The translations under genes were made by a program, and so were the position numbers. Positions 7,529-15,110 of a stretch of DNA of 41,605 bases are shown piece after piece. Every line of letters starts with the position of its first letter. Within the stretch, counting starts at the first letter, position 1. The notes beneath the pieces were generated by a model that was not told the origin of the DNA, made no database searches, and saw only the letters and a program-made list of their open reading frames with translations. Source of the DNA: an uncultured Desulfobulbaceae bacterium (GTDB lineage Bacteria > Desulfobacterota > Desulfobulbia > Desulfobulbales > BM004); the NCBI GenBank assembly GCA_945787325.1, contig CALZHP010000019.1:1-41605 (forward strand), given 5' to 3'.

Positions 7529-8008
7529 ATGAAAAAGATACTATTGGCGGTCGATGATACAAAAGGCTCCCTGCAAGTCGTAGAGATTCTCGTAAGCCTG
7601 ATGGGTGACTGCGTAAATGGAGGATGTATACCGGAAAATATAATTCTGCTGTATGTGGAACCGATCGAGGGGCGCTCCGTTATGGGTGAGATGCTTCTGA
7701 GTAATTCCGAGGTGGAGATATTAAAGGAATCACTCAAAGGGACATTGTATCAGAACAAACTGGACCAGAGGGCAGAGAAGGTCCTGGGGTACTTTAAAGA
7801 TATACTTCTAAAAAGAGGCTTTTTGGGAGTCATCCCAAAGAAGAGGTTGGGACACCCCGCCGAAGAAATATTAAAAACTGCCAAGGAAGAGGAAGTTGAA
7901 ATGATTGTAATGGGTTCCAGAGGCAAAAGGCTTCATAATTTGTGGATGGGTAGTATCAGTCGTGAGGTCGCTAATAATGCTGATATAGCAGTTCTAATTG
8001 CAAAATAA
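7529..8008 (+). CDS. Universal stress protein (UspA family)
   Basis: 159 residues with the Usp fold: an N-terminal strand ILLAVDDTKGS (Asp for nucleotide binding) and a C-terminal VEMIVMGSRGKR...WMGSISREV nucleotide-binding loop. The spacing between the second and third glycines is one residue shorter than the usual G-x2-G-x9-G(S/T), so ATP binding is likely but not certain. It is the last gene of the yeeE operon (33-base gap), with RBS TTAGGAG before the ATG. The role may be stress or energy-state control of the sulfur system; no direct evidence. Confidence 0.88.
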   Translation: MKKILLAVDDTKGSLQVVEILVSLMGDCVNGGCIPENIILLYVEPIEGRSVMGEMLLSNSEVEILKESLKGTLYQNKLDQRAEKVLGYFKDILLKRGFLGVIPKKRLGHPAEEILKTAKEEEVEMIVMGSRGKRLHNLWMGSISREVANNADIAVLIAK

Positions 8009-8117
8009 AGCGATAATTGGTTATTTCTCCGAATTTTTCGGGGGGTATAAATGATAAAAGATAAATGTCCATAATGGTGAAAGTGCCGCAAAGATGAAAA
8101 ACTAAGGAGGTTCAGTT

Positions 8118-9149
8118 ATGCAGAAAAATTTTATAGGTCTGATTATAGCAGGGGCCTTGTCACTTCTAATTTCAGGAGTTGCAGGCGCTGCCGATTGGGC
8201 GAATCCCGAATTGCTCATAACCCCGGAGGAGCTGAAGGTCAAGATTGAGAAAGAAGGCTGGGTAGCCGTGGATTCAAGAGATTTGAAAGACTATGCTAAA
8301 GGCCATATCCCCGGCGCCATCAGCTTGGGAAAACGTGTTAAAAAAGCGTTGCGGGACTCAACGTCAAGAGTGTTCAGGAATACATCAAAGTATGAAAAAC
8401 TTCTGGGCAAGGTAGGTATTGGCAATGACACCCACGTTGTTTTCTATCATGGTAATATAAAAACTCTCACTGATGCGTCCGTGGGCTTTTGGGTCATGGA
8501 GTACCTGGGCCATGACAAGGTACATTTCATGGACGGTGGTCTCGAGGCCTGGCGTAATTCCGGATTTCGTCTTGAAAAAGATCCCACAGTGCTTGAGCCA
8601 AAAACATTTAAGGCCAACGTAGTCCACAGCCGCTTAGCTTCAACGGACGAGGTTCTGGGTGTTGCTACCGGCAGGACTTCTGGTGTCCAGCTTGTGGATT
8701 CGAGATCCAAAAAAGAGCATGAAGGAAAAGATATGAGGGCCATCAGGGGAGGACATATTCCCAATACGACCCTGAATGTTTCCCATAAGGACACCATGCT
8801 CAAGGAGATGGACAAAAAAACCGACAAGATGGAAGCGACGGGATTCATGGACGTCAAAACTCTTATGGAGCATTTCTCCTCGTTGGACAAGAATAAAAGA
8901 ACTGTTGCCTACTGCCAGACGGGTACACGTTCAACCCTTACCTATCTTCAGTTCAGGCTGCTTGGATTTAATGATCCGGCTAACTGGGACGAATCCTGGC
9001 GTGTATGGGCTTCAGATCTTCACGCCTACAGGCCTGTCGAGGCTCCAAACGGAGAACAGTGGTATAACTTTGATGGTGTGAATAAGGCTATAAAGAAGCT
9101 GACAAAGAAGGTCAAAGAATTGGAAGAGGCTATGGAGGATGAAAGTTAA
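8118..9149 (+). CDS. Exported tandem-rhodanese thiosulfate sulfurtransferase
   Basis: 343 residues. An N-terminal signal peptide ends near VAGAADW, so the protein is probably periplasmic. There are two rhodanese domains: the first (about 45-155, VDSRDLKDYAKGHIPGA) lacks the active-site cysteine; the second (about 180-310) has the catalytic loop CQTGTRS with C266. This is the inactive-active tandem typical of thiosulfate/3-mercaptopyruvate sulfurtransferases. The C-terminus is a lysine/glutamate-rich helix. A strong RBS, AAGGAGG, precedes the ATG. Placed 109 bases after the yeeE operon, it could generate or move sulfane sulfur outside the membrane for the transporter. A terminator follows at 9199. 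Confidence 0.92.
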   Translation: MQKNFIGLIIAGALSLLISGVAGAADWANPELLITPEELKVKIEKEGWVAVDSRDLKDYAKGHIPGAISLGKRVKKALRDSTSRVFRNTSKYEKLLGKVGIGNDTHVVFYHGNIKTLTDASVGFWVMEYLGHDKVHFMDGGLEAWRNSGFRLEKDPTVLEPKTFKANVVHSRLASTDEVLGVATGRTSGVQLVDSRSKKEHEGKDMRAIRGGHIPNTTLNVSHKDTMLKEMDKKTDKMEATGFMDVKTLMEHFSSLDKNKRTVAYCQTGTRSTLTYLQFRLLGFNDPANWDESWRVWASDLHAYRPVEAPNGEQWYNFDGVNKAIKKLTKKVKELEEAMEDES

Positions 9150-9198
9150 GACTAATAGTCATCCTGATCCATTCAGATAATTCTTGAAGTACAAACCT

Positions 9199-9239
9199 AA
9201 AGAGCCCGGTGGAAATTTCCTTTCTGCCAGGCTCTTTTT
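9199..9239 (+). terminator. Rho-independent terminator after the rhodanese gene
   Basis: AAAGAGCC (9199-9206) pairs with GGCTCTTT, extended inside by GG/CC, and the right arm runs into TTTTT. It closes the sulfur gene block on the plus strand. Confidence 0.8.
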
Positions 9240-9296
9240 CAGTTAAAAGGGGCAAAATTAAGGGATAGTGTTTCCCATTGTTGCACGGTCAATGTT

Positions 9297-9494
9297 ATGG
9301 ATATAATAAATGAAGACACCGTTGTCAGTGAGATCATGAAAAATTATCCCCGACTTACAGATTATCTCATGGACCTTGGCCTGTGTGGTTGTGGACATGA
9401 TAGCAGCTTAAAATGGACAGTTGCCCATGTAGCTCAAAAAAAAGGTATTGGCCTCAAGGATCTACTGGAGGAGTTAAATAGCCGGAGAGGCTGA
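9297..9494 (+). CDS. DUF1858 domain protein
   Basis: 65 residues. The pattern matches DUF1858 (ScdA N-terminal-like): an initial VSEIMKNYP segment, then LMDLGLCGCGHD with a Cys-Gly-Cys, then the VAQKKGIGLKDLLEEL helix. Stand-alone DUF1858 proteins are common beside redox and Fe-S genes in anaerobes, with proposed roles in redox or metal-centre maintenance that are not established. The SD is weak (the ATG follows TCAATGTT). It lies downstream of the rhodanese terminator, so it probably has its own promoter, and it converges on the HEAT-repeat gene. Confidence 0.85.
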   Translation: MDIINEDTVVSEIMKNYPRLTDYLMDLGLCGCGHDSSLKWTVAHVAQKKGIGLKDLLEELNSRRG

Positions 9495-9556
9495 TTTGGA
9501 AAAGAACATAAATTGTACCTGACTGTCTCAATAAAATACAGAACAGACTCGCCCAA

Positions 9557-10096
9557 TTATTTTGCCGGTTGGGTGATTTGCTTAAGCGCCCATTTTGCCA
9601 GGTTCCTCACCATTTCATCTTCATCACTAAGGAGCCCTCTAAGGGCGTCGGTTGCAGCGGCACTCCTGAGCCCACCCAGAGCTCTTGCTGACATTGCCCT
9701 GACACATGGTTCGCGATCATTGAGAGTGGAAAGGAGTTTTGGCACCGTGCGTGCATCCTTTTGGCCTATTTTGGCCAAAGCCTCTATTGCATAAGTTCGG
9801 ACATAAACATTTTCGTCCCGCAATTGCTGTAAAAGAGCTTCCAGGGATATTGGATCTCGTATTTCACCAAGGGCCTGTACAGCCTTGACCCGAGTAAACG
9901 GATCAGGGTCTTTCAATTTCCTCAGGTAGTAGTCAAGACTCTCGTCCCATTTAAAATCGTCACCAAGCGAAATGCCAAGTTCATTTACATCGTCAGTTTG
10001 ACTGCTGGAAGAATGTTGTAAAGCCTTAAGAGACATAGGAAAAATGGTTACTGTTATGGTTGCTATCATTGTCAGGCATATTGTTCTGATCTTCAT
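9557..10096 (-). CDS. Exported HEAT-repeat protein
   Basis: 179 residues with a signal peptide (residues 1-25, ending near LKALQ). From about residue 60 there are four HEAT/PBS-lyase-type repeats, each of the form DPxxRVKAVQALGEIRD / LRDENVYVRTYAIEALAKIGQ. Such repeats form helical scaffolds for protein binding; there is no catalytic motif. RBS GGAGG lies at good spacing before the ATG at 10096. It converges with the DUF1858 gene. The partner is unknown. Confidence 0.87.
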   Translation of the reverse strand: MKIRTICLTMIATITVTIFPMSLKALQHSSSSQTDDVNELGISLGDDFKWDESLDYYLRKLKDPDPFTRVKAVQALGEIRDPISLEALLQQLRDENVYVRTYAIEALAKIGQKDARTVPKLLSTLNDREPCVRAMSARALGGLRSAAATDALRGLLSDEDEMVRNLAKWALKQITQPAK

Positions 10097-10844
10097 GTCA
10101 CACCTCCATCAACTGCTTGTTGCCCGACTAGCATCTTGATTTCCGATACAGCCGTTTTTTTATTATTTAAAATGAAACTATATACACTATCGCATAATTA
10201 CTTAAGAAAAATGACAGTCTGGCTTTTAGACATCCCATGAGACAAGGCGATACACAGACGTTTCCTCCTGGAGCGAATGGCAGAGAATACTGGTAACCAA
10301 AGCGAATCTTTCATGAACAGTCTTCCTCCATGGTAAATGGATCAAAAAACTTTTTTCTTTTACTTTTGCATCAGCAAGGGCCGTACCAATATGGATTTTT
10401 TCGATTAACTTATTGAAATAAAAAAGATTACGATGGTTTTCACATGAGGGGTTCTGTAGCAGAGTTGTATGGGTAATATGCAATCAATAAGTCTTATTGC
10501 TGTAGATTGCCCTAATACAGGATGATTGCAGGAAGCTGCATAGATTGTATGCATTGTGCAAAGATTGTTATCACCCTGCACTAGCAAAAAATGGTGGACA
10601 GACCAGCGATTTGCACCAGAAGTTGTAGCCGAGTCTTATTTAGAACAATTCCCTAAAAGCAAACTTCCGCAACTTAGAGTTATTAAAGGATTCGATCATA
10701 ATTGTTGTTGGATAGAAAATTGGCCGGAACTCTACCGTGGAATTAGCAATAGAAAAATTCGGCAAAAGAATGAAAGAAAGGGTTTTAATAATCAATAGTT
10801 GTGTAAAAACTGATGTTACAATAATACAATATACACTTCTTATA
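10097..10844. other. Gene-poor 750-base interval
   Basis: AT-rich, with no intact gene I can support. It holds a plausible hydrolase remnant (10586-10798, plus) and an 85-codon minus-strand frame (10226-10483) whose C-terminal half reads like real protein but lacks an RBS or any family match I recognise. This could be a decaying insertion site between the HEAT-repeat gene and the secreted hypothetical gene. Confidence 0.5.
10586..10798 (+). pseudogene. C-terminal remnant of an alpha/beta hydrolase-like gene
   Basis: The frame encodes a segment resembling the C-terminal end of alpha/beta-fold hydrolases: WWTDQRFAPEVVAESYL, where the acid residue and product-binding helix sit, then FDHNCCWIENWPELY, containing the catalytic-histidine context. 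Nothing upstream in any frame supplies the nucleophile elbow or oxyanion region. The nearest start codon (10556) has no RBS, and the tail is low-complexity and basic. I read it as a relic, but assignment rests on motif resemblance only. Confidence 0.4.
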
Positions 10845-11315
10845 TCATTTAAATGTCATAATCCTGAATACGCCAATCACTGTTTTATTGCCGCTACCAA
10901 GAGTATCATATACTTTTAAGAAAATACCACCCTCCGGCAAATTTCCGCCCACCCATGTATTTACCGTGAAGAGTTCGTTGTCTTTTGATGCAACCCATGG
11001 ATCAAACTTAAGGACATTAGATATTGTTCTGGCTTCCTTATCTAAGATATCCACTTCAAGTAAGTGGGAACCCTTATCACCTACAAGGTTCATTTTCACA
11101 TTGACTTTTACCTTAGGATTGTTGGCTTGTATTTGGTTTATTACCTTGGCAGGATGAACAGTATCACCTTCCTTCACAGGTTTATTGAAGAAATATATAT
11201 TAGTTATATAGGAAGGCTGCCTGTAGTTCGCTGCAAAAGCTACAGAGTTTAAAAATAATCCAACAAAAATCACAAAAAATACTATTTTCAGGAACTTTCC
11301 TTTATATTTCTTCAT
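10845..11315 (-). CDS. Secreted hypothetical protein
   Basis: About 156 residues from the ATG at 11315; a GTG nine bases upstream is an alternative, and GGAG lies between the two. The N-terminus is a clear signal peptide (MKKYKGKFLKIVFF..., cleavage near AFAANY). The mature part is all-beta in character, with alternating hydrophobic strands (VKVNVKMNLVG, HLLEVDILD, GIFLKVYDT), like a small periplasmic Ig-like or C2-like domain. No cysteines, metal motifs or repeats. Family not recognised. Gene-poor DNA flanks it downstream, and 160 bases of AT-rich spacer separate it from the radical SAM gene. Confidence 0.7.
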   Translation of the reverse strand: MKKYKGKFLKIVFFVIFVGLFLNSVAFAANYRQPSYITNIYFFNKPVKEGDTVHPAKVINQIQANNPKVKVNVKMNLVGDKGSHLLEVDILDKEARTISNVLKFDPWVASKDNELFTVNTWVGGNLPEGGIFLKVYDTLGSGNKTVIGVFRIMTFK

Positions 11316-11484
11316 ATTCTCCACACATCCATAAGTTTAGTAATTTCAGGTAAAAGGAAATATACAAAATCAAAACTCAGAAAAACTATTAATGAATCAT
11401 TCAATCAAATATACTGATAAAATTTTATAGTGAACATTTGTTGGAGATGTCAATGAAAAATCGGTTCAAAATTATCTGCAGACC

Positions 11485-12567
11485 CTAAATCTGTAAATAC
11501 TCTTTTAAAAGGGCAGGATACATGGCTGGGTTGAAGAGAATATTTGTCATGAAATAACATTCATGGGTGCAGTAGCACCCCTTATTTTTTATTGTCTGCA
11601 GGATTTTTTCAGCCCTTTCTGATTCTAGGAGTTTAGTCACATCATACTTGCTGTTTCTTATATTACCAAATTTCATTGTAAAAGATTCGCACGGAAAGAG
11701 ATCTCCTGTTTCAGAAAGCACAAGATTTAGACGGCCGGCGTAACAAGGAATCAGTTGTTTTTTTTCCTGGTTGGTCTGGTGTATGAGTCGACGCTGGACG
11801 ATATCCTGAGCCGCTTTCAATTTAGCTCCGCGGAAACGGTAGATTGCAGATTGTTTCTTTTTCAGGTTTTCTTCCAGAATATCAATAGCGTGCCAGTATT
11901 TATCCTGATCAACCTTTTTTAGTGATTCGTCCGGGACCTTGCCTCGGATGAGAGATATGGTGTGAGTCTTGACTTGTTCAAGCTTTGCAACACTCGCAAT
12001 TACCTCATCCATAACATCCTGGTTTTCCGAGCAGAACACGGTATTAATGCCCAATTCAAAATTCGGGTACTTTTCTATGAGTCCGCCAAGTTTTTCATAT
12101 GTTGCCAAGGTTTTCCGGTAACCGCCTGGTACGCCTCGTATGGCATCATGAATGTCTTCCGGCCCGTCTACCGAAAGTTTGACCACGATGGTACTTTTAG
12201 GACACGACTTTAGGATCTCTTCTGTCTGGGCACAGATAATTTCTGTACGAAGGCCGTTGGTGGGCAGCAAAATAAGAGCCGGTTTGTTTTTGTCATAAAA
12301 TATGCGTACTATCTGTACAAGATCTTTTCTGAGAAAAATCTCACCGCCGGATAAAGCGAGCCACATGAGATTTCCCATGGAGCCCGCGACCTTTTCTATT
12401 TCTGTGGAATTTAACTCCCGCTGATCGTATTCCGGCTCAACATCTTCTGATAGATAAAAGCAGAATCTGCATCGTGAATCACAACGCCTGGTAAGAAAAA
12501 AGGTGAGATGAATGGGAGCTTTTTTCCAGAGAATTGAATCGATATGCCGAAACGGCGAATACTTCAT
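11485..12567 (-). CDS. Radical SAM protein with SPASM-like C-terminus
   Basis: 360 residues. CDSRCRFC near residue 29 is the Cx3Cx2C motif binding the radical SAM [4Fe-4S] cluster, followed by LALSGGEIFLRKDL (the GGE SAM-binding motif). The C-terminal third has cysteines arranged like a SPASM auxiliary-cluster domain (CYAGR...GDLFPCESF...GN...CYCTHECYF). Such enzymes modify peptides, sugars or cofactors; the substrate is not evident. The ATG overlaps the stop of the GT2 gene by four bases, so the two are one translational unit and may act on the same glycan or cell-envelope product. Confidence 0.9.
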   Translation of the reverse strand: MKYSPFRHIDSILWKKAPIHLTFFLTRRCDSRCRFCFYLSEDVEPEYDQRELNSTEIEKVAGSMGNLMWLALSGGEIFLRKDLVQIVRIFYDKNKPALILLPTNGLRTEIICAQTEEILKSCPKSTIVVKLSVDGPEDIHDAIRGVPGGYRKTLATYEKLGGLIEKYPNFELGINTVFCSENQDVMDEVIASVAKLEQVKTHTISLIRGKVPDESLKKVDQDKYWHAIDILEENLKKKQSAIYRFRGAKLKAAQDIVQRRLIHQTNQEKKQLIPCYAGRLNLVLSETGDLFPCESFTMKFGNIRNSKYDVTKLLESERAEKILQTIKNKGCYCTHECYFMTNILFNPAMYPALLKEYLQI

Positions 12568-13553
12568 GGTCTGTTTCCGGTGAATGCTCGTGTCAAACCG
12601 GCTATGCCGCCAAGGCCAACAGCCAGAGGGTAAAGTGTCATATAATAAATAACCGCTTTCAACAAAAAAAACAGTCCACCATTTTCGAAATAGACCCCGA
12701 AAAGTTTTCTGTTTACAAAGACATTACATACTATAAACAGAAAAGAAGGAACAAGAAATAGGGAATTCTGTGATGCCAGTGTAAGAAGAAAAAATATGTA
12801 AGCAAAAAAACAGGCCAAAACATTAAATTTTAACTCAACAGATGCGGTACCGGAGTCAGCAAGAAGGTCATGGTTTTTCAGAGAATAGAGAGTCCAGAAT
12901 TTAGATTTCTTATAGGCGTTTCGAAGAGAAGATGACATGGAAAAGTTAAATATATGTCGTACCAGGATCTTTGGCTCCATAATAAGCCGAAATCCTTTCC
13001 TCCTAGCCCTGTGGCAAAATTCGACATCTTCCAGGATCGGCAGGAAATTTTGCGGGAATCCGCCTATTTTTTTGAAAGTATCGGTATGTACAATAAGAGC
13101 GTGCGTAGCAATATAGTCAGGAGCTTCTTTGTGTTTTACTTCTGAATAATGGATAAATATGGATTGGAAAAGGTTAAAAAATCCCGGATCATATGGCTGT
13201 TTTGTATAAGTTCCACCCACTATAGTATCAGGACCTTTTTTGGCTGCCATCGCTGCAGCTAGGGAAAGGGTGTTTTTTTCGAGAACGCAGTCCGCGTCTG
13301 TAAAAAAAAGAATGTTGCCTTTGCTTTGTTCGGCGCCTTTATTTCTGGCAGCAGATGCACCTGCGTGTTTCTCCATACAGATAAGCCTGCATGGGAATGT
13401 ATTTATGATAGAGACAGAATTGTCCTTTGAAAAATCATCAACAACGATTACTTCAAAGTTATCATAGTCAGAAGCAAAAACGGCGCTTAAGCATTTTTCA
13501 AGCGTCGCTTCTCCATTGTGGTTTGGAATGATAACGGATATGTGGTGTGCCAC
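12564..13553 (-). CDS. Membrane-anchored GT2 family glycosyltransferase
   Basis: 329 residues. The N-terminal GT-A domain shows ISVIIPNHNGEATLEKCL, VIVVDDFSKDNSV, ARNKGAEQ and the metal-binding FFTDADCVL (DxD), then ILEDVEFCHRA (the ED catalytic motif). The C-terminal 90 residues contain two or three hydrophobic segments, so the enzyme is membrane-attached, acting at the cytoplasmic face on a lipid-linked or surface glycan. The sugar donor is unknown. The start is the ATG at 13553, just downstream of a terminator. It overlaps the radical SAM gene by four bases. Confidence 0.9.
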   Translation of the reverse strand: MAHHISVIIPNHNGEATLEKCLSAVFASDYDNFEVIVVDDFSKDNSVSIINTFPCRLICMEKHAGASAARNKGAEQSKGNILFFTDADCVLEKNTLSLAAAMAAKKGPDTIVGGTYTKQPYDPGFFNLFQSIFIHYSEVKHKEAPDYIATHALIVHTDTFKKIGGFPQNFLPILEDVEFCHRARRKGFRLIMEPKILVRHIFNFSMSSSLRNAYKKSKFWTLYSLKNHDLLADSGTASVELKFNVLACFFAYIFFLLTLASQNSLFLVPSFLFIVCNVFVNRKLFGVYFENGGLFFLLKAVIYYMTLYPLAVGLGGIAGLTRAFTGNRP

Positions 13554-13574
13554 GCTGATTCCTATAGAATCAAC

Positions 13575-13607
13575 AAAAAAAGAGGCCCCGAAGAGGCCTC
13601 TTTTTTT
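13575..13607 (-). terminator. Bidirectional-type terminator after the tusA-dsrE operon
   Basis: A perfect 13-bp stem, AAAAAAAGAGGCC with GGCCTCTTTTTTT, around a 7-base loop. A and T tracts on both sides allow function in either direction. It lies between the minus-strand sulfur operon and the GT2 gene. Confidence 0.88.
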
Positions 13608-13628
13608 GCGAATCTTAAATCTAAAAAA

Positions 13629-13802
13629 TTACCACCAGCAGATTGTCTTGTCAGCATCAAATATCATGTCTACAAGCTTTTCATAATCGGGTTCACCGTC
13701 ATAAAGATTATAGCTTTCTGATTCATTGCCTTCCGATACGATATCAGCCAGTTTTTTAGTGTCGTCGTTGGGCGCGTTACGATATATGTTCAATACTTTC
13801 AC
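13629..13802 (-). CDS. Small conserved-looking protein at end of the tusA-dsrE operon
   Basis: 57 residues if translation begins at the GTG at 13802; the same frame is open up to an ATG at 13835, which would give 68 residues. It overlaps the end of the preceding DsrE-like gene in another frame. The sequence (VLNIYRNAPNDDTKKL, then SESYNLYDGEPDYEKLVDMIF, ending DADKTICWW) is acidic and soluble, with one cysteine three residues from the end. It resembles a miniature DsrE/TusB-like partner, but I cannot assign a family. No clear RBS, so it is probably translationally coupled. The operon terminator follows 22 bases downstream. Confidence 0.65.
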   Translation of the reverse strand: MKVLNIYRNAPNDDTKKLADIVSEGNESESYNLYDGEPDYEKLVDMIFDADKTICWW

Positions 13803-14136
13803 GTGTGATGATATAGTCATCTTCATCATCATCAACGAGAAGGATTTTTAATAGTTTCTCATCCATTTCTTTCATTTTCTGTCCCAGTTCTTCAAGGGTA
13901 ATGGCGGTAAAACCGTTTTTCTCGACATTGGCGGGAACGGTGGAAAACACATCACCTTCCATGTCCCTGATCCATTCAACATTTTCGGAATGGTAGTCAT
14001 TCAATGGGGCCAGCTCGGTGTTGAGAACAACGGCGTAGCCATAATGGTTGGCAACGGCAAGACCCAGAGTCGACCTGAGACCGTCAAGGGTATATTCTTC
14101 ATCGGTAGCAAAAACCAAACATACTTTCTTGGACAT
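13777..14136 (-). CDS. DsrE-like protein with receiver-like C-terminal tail
   Basis: 119 residues. Residues 1-95 fit a small DsrE/DsrF-like sulfur-transfer protein: KKVCLVFATDEEYTLDG (C6 is the only cysteine), LGLAVANHYGYAVVL, and ITLEELGQKMKEMDEKLL near the end. The last 23 residues read KILLVDDDEDDYIITRE followed by SIEHIS, which looks like the first strand and acidic pocket of a response-regulator receiver domain, cut off by the stop. A DsrE protein normally ends around the preceding helix. RBS AAGGAGG before the ATG is strong. The gene sits between a second DsrE-like gene and a small partner gene. Confidence 0.82.
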   Translation of the reverse strand: MSKKVCLVFATDEEYTLDGLRSTLGLAVANHYGYAVVLNTELAPLNDYHSENVEWIRDMEGDVFSTVPANVEKNGFTAITLEELGQKMKEMDEKLLKILLVDDDEDDYIITRESIEHIS

Positions 14137-14146
14137 GACTTCCTCC

Positions 14147-14464
14147 TTATAAAGTTACGTAACAATCGTAATCATCAATAATCATTCCGTGCTGGGCCTG
14201 GGTTGACATTTCCTTATCCGTGAGCCCTTCGGGAATATCGGTCAGGGGGTCATATCCCATTTTCTTGTAGCTGTCGGCGCAGATGGAAACTTCATCAGCC
14301 AGCTTTACCAGATCACCAAACTGAGGGTCTTTGGCAAGCAGGGTCCCTTTCCAGGAAAAAAAGACCTTAACTTTTGAACCTTTTGACTTTGCAGCTTTGG
14401 TTAATCCCATGATGTGATTCATGTTTTTGTCGTTAGTCACAAATATGCCTAAACTTTTTGCCAT
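14147..14464 (-). CDS. DsrE-family sulfur relay protein
   Basis: 105 residues from the ATG at 14464, which has RBS GGAGG at good spacing; an ATG four codons upstream lies ahead of that RBS. The DsrE/DsrF-like alpha/beta fold is indicated by SLGIFVTNDKNMNHIMGL, VKVFFSWKG, and the conserved persulfide cysteine C62 in EVSICADSYKKMGY. A second cysteine lies in the last strand (DDYDCYVTL). It is cytoplasmic and likely accepts sulfane sulfur from, or passes it to, the TusA-like protein encoded 71 bases upstream. It forms one operon with the next DsrE-like gene (10-base gap). Confidence 0.88.
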   Translation of the reverse strand: MAKSLGIFVTNDKNMNHIMGLTKAAKSKGSKVKVFFSWKGTLLAKDPQFGDLVKLADEVSICADSYKKMGYDPLTDIPEGLTDKEMSTQAQHGMIIDDYDCYVTL

Positions 14465-14535
14465 TTTGTCCTCCATTCAAAAAAAAGTAAGCCGCAACCG
14501 CATTGTCTGCGAATGCGACAATTAGCAAGGTTATG

Positions 14536-14778
14536 TTAACCTTTTTTGATTAGAAACCTGAAAAAACCGTCTCCGTCTTCAGCACCAAGATACTCATGAC
14601 CGGTACGTTCGCACCAGCCGGGCAGATCATTTTTAGAACCAGGGTCGGTTCCAAGTATTTCAAGAACCTGCCCTGAGCTAATCTGATTGATAGCTTTTTT
14701 TGTTTTCAAAAGCGGCATAGGACAGCTTAGTCCTTTGGCATCTAATGTCATATCAGCTTTAACGCCACTTAAATCCAT
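14536..14778 (-). CDS. TusA-family sulfur carrier protein, first gene of dsrE operon
   Basis: 80 residues from the ATG at 14778, preceded by a very strong RBS (GGAGGAG). An upstream in-frame ATG at 14838 would add 20 residues unlike the family and lies within about 10 bases of the predicted transcription start. The signature LSCPMPLLKTKKAI carries persulfide cysteine C19; the C-terminal strand FFRFLIKKG is typical of TusA. It heads the operon tusA-dsrE-dsrE-small protein, the sulfur-relay half of a YTD-like set; the transporter half lies at 5.3-8.0 kb on the other strand. Confidence 0.93.
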   Translation of the reverse strand: MDLSGVKADMTLDAKGLSCPMPLLKTKKAINQISSGQVLEILGTDPGSKNDLPGWCERTGHEYLGAEDGDGFFRFLIKKG

Positions 14779-14855
14779 AACTTCTCCTCCTTGTTTTCGG
14801 GGATGTGTTTTGCGCTGACCAAATGAACACTCATTCATAAATTGATTAAAAAGTC

Positions 14856-14884
14856 TCTTTACCCTTGTGGTTGGCTTTTGTCAA
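14856..14884 (-). promoter_or_regulatory. Sigma-70 promoter of the tusA-dsrE operon
   Basis: On the minus strand TTGACA (14884-14879) is followed by a 17-base spacer and TAAAGA (14861-14856). A transcript would start near 14849, about 70 bases before the tusA ATG. Unlike the yeeE operon, no sigma-54 element or TGTCCC palindrome is visible here. Confidence 0.65.
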
Positions 14885-15006
14885 GAGCTGTTCAAATAAG
14901 AATTAAGCAAACATTTTTCAGACTGTGTTTTCGGTCTCATTCAGGATCGTTATACGCGGTGAATCTTAGTTTAGGGTTGTTCATTTTTGTTGGTGTTGTC
15001 AGGTGG

Positions 15007-15034
15007 TTACACATTGTGGCACTTTTTGTATAAT
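15007..15034 (+). promoter_or_regulatory. Sigma-70 promoter upstream of the 5-formyl-THF cyclo-ligase gene
   Basis: TTACAC, a 16-base spacer and a perfect TATAAT, about 76 bases before the ATG at 15111. The same stretch contains TGGCACTTTTTGT, which only resembles a sigma-54 site because its -12 GC is missing. Confidence 0.6.
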
Positions 15035-15110
15035 AATGTATTGAGCTGATTACATTAACAGGGTAAGAATATGAAAAACGTATAAAATTTTTTCTGGAAT
15101 AAAATTTATT

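Noticed and set aside
10226-10483. 85-codon minus-strand frame in the gene-poor interval
   Set aside because: The C-terminal half looks protein-like, but there is no RBS, no recognised motif and no neighbour logic; listed only in the interval description.
15016-15030. Sigma-54-like TGGCACTTTTTGT before the 5-formyl-THF cyclo-ligase gene
   Set aside because: The invariant GC of the -12 element is missing, and a good TATAAT with a -35 overlaps it.
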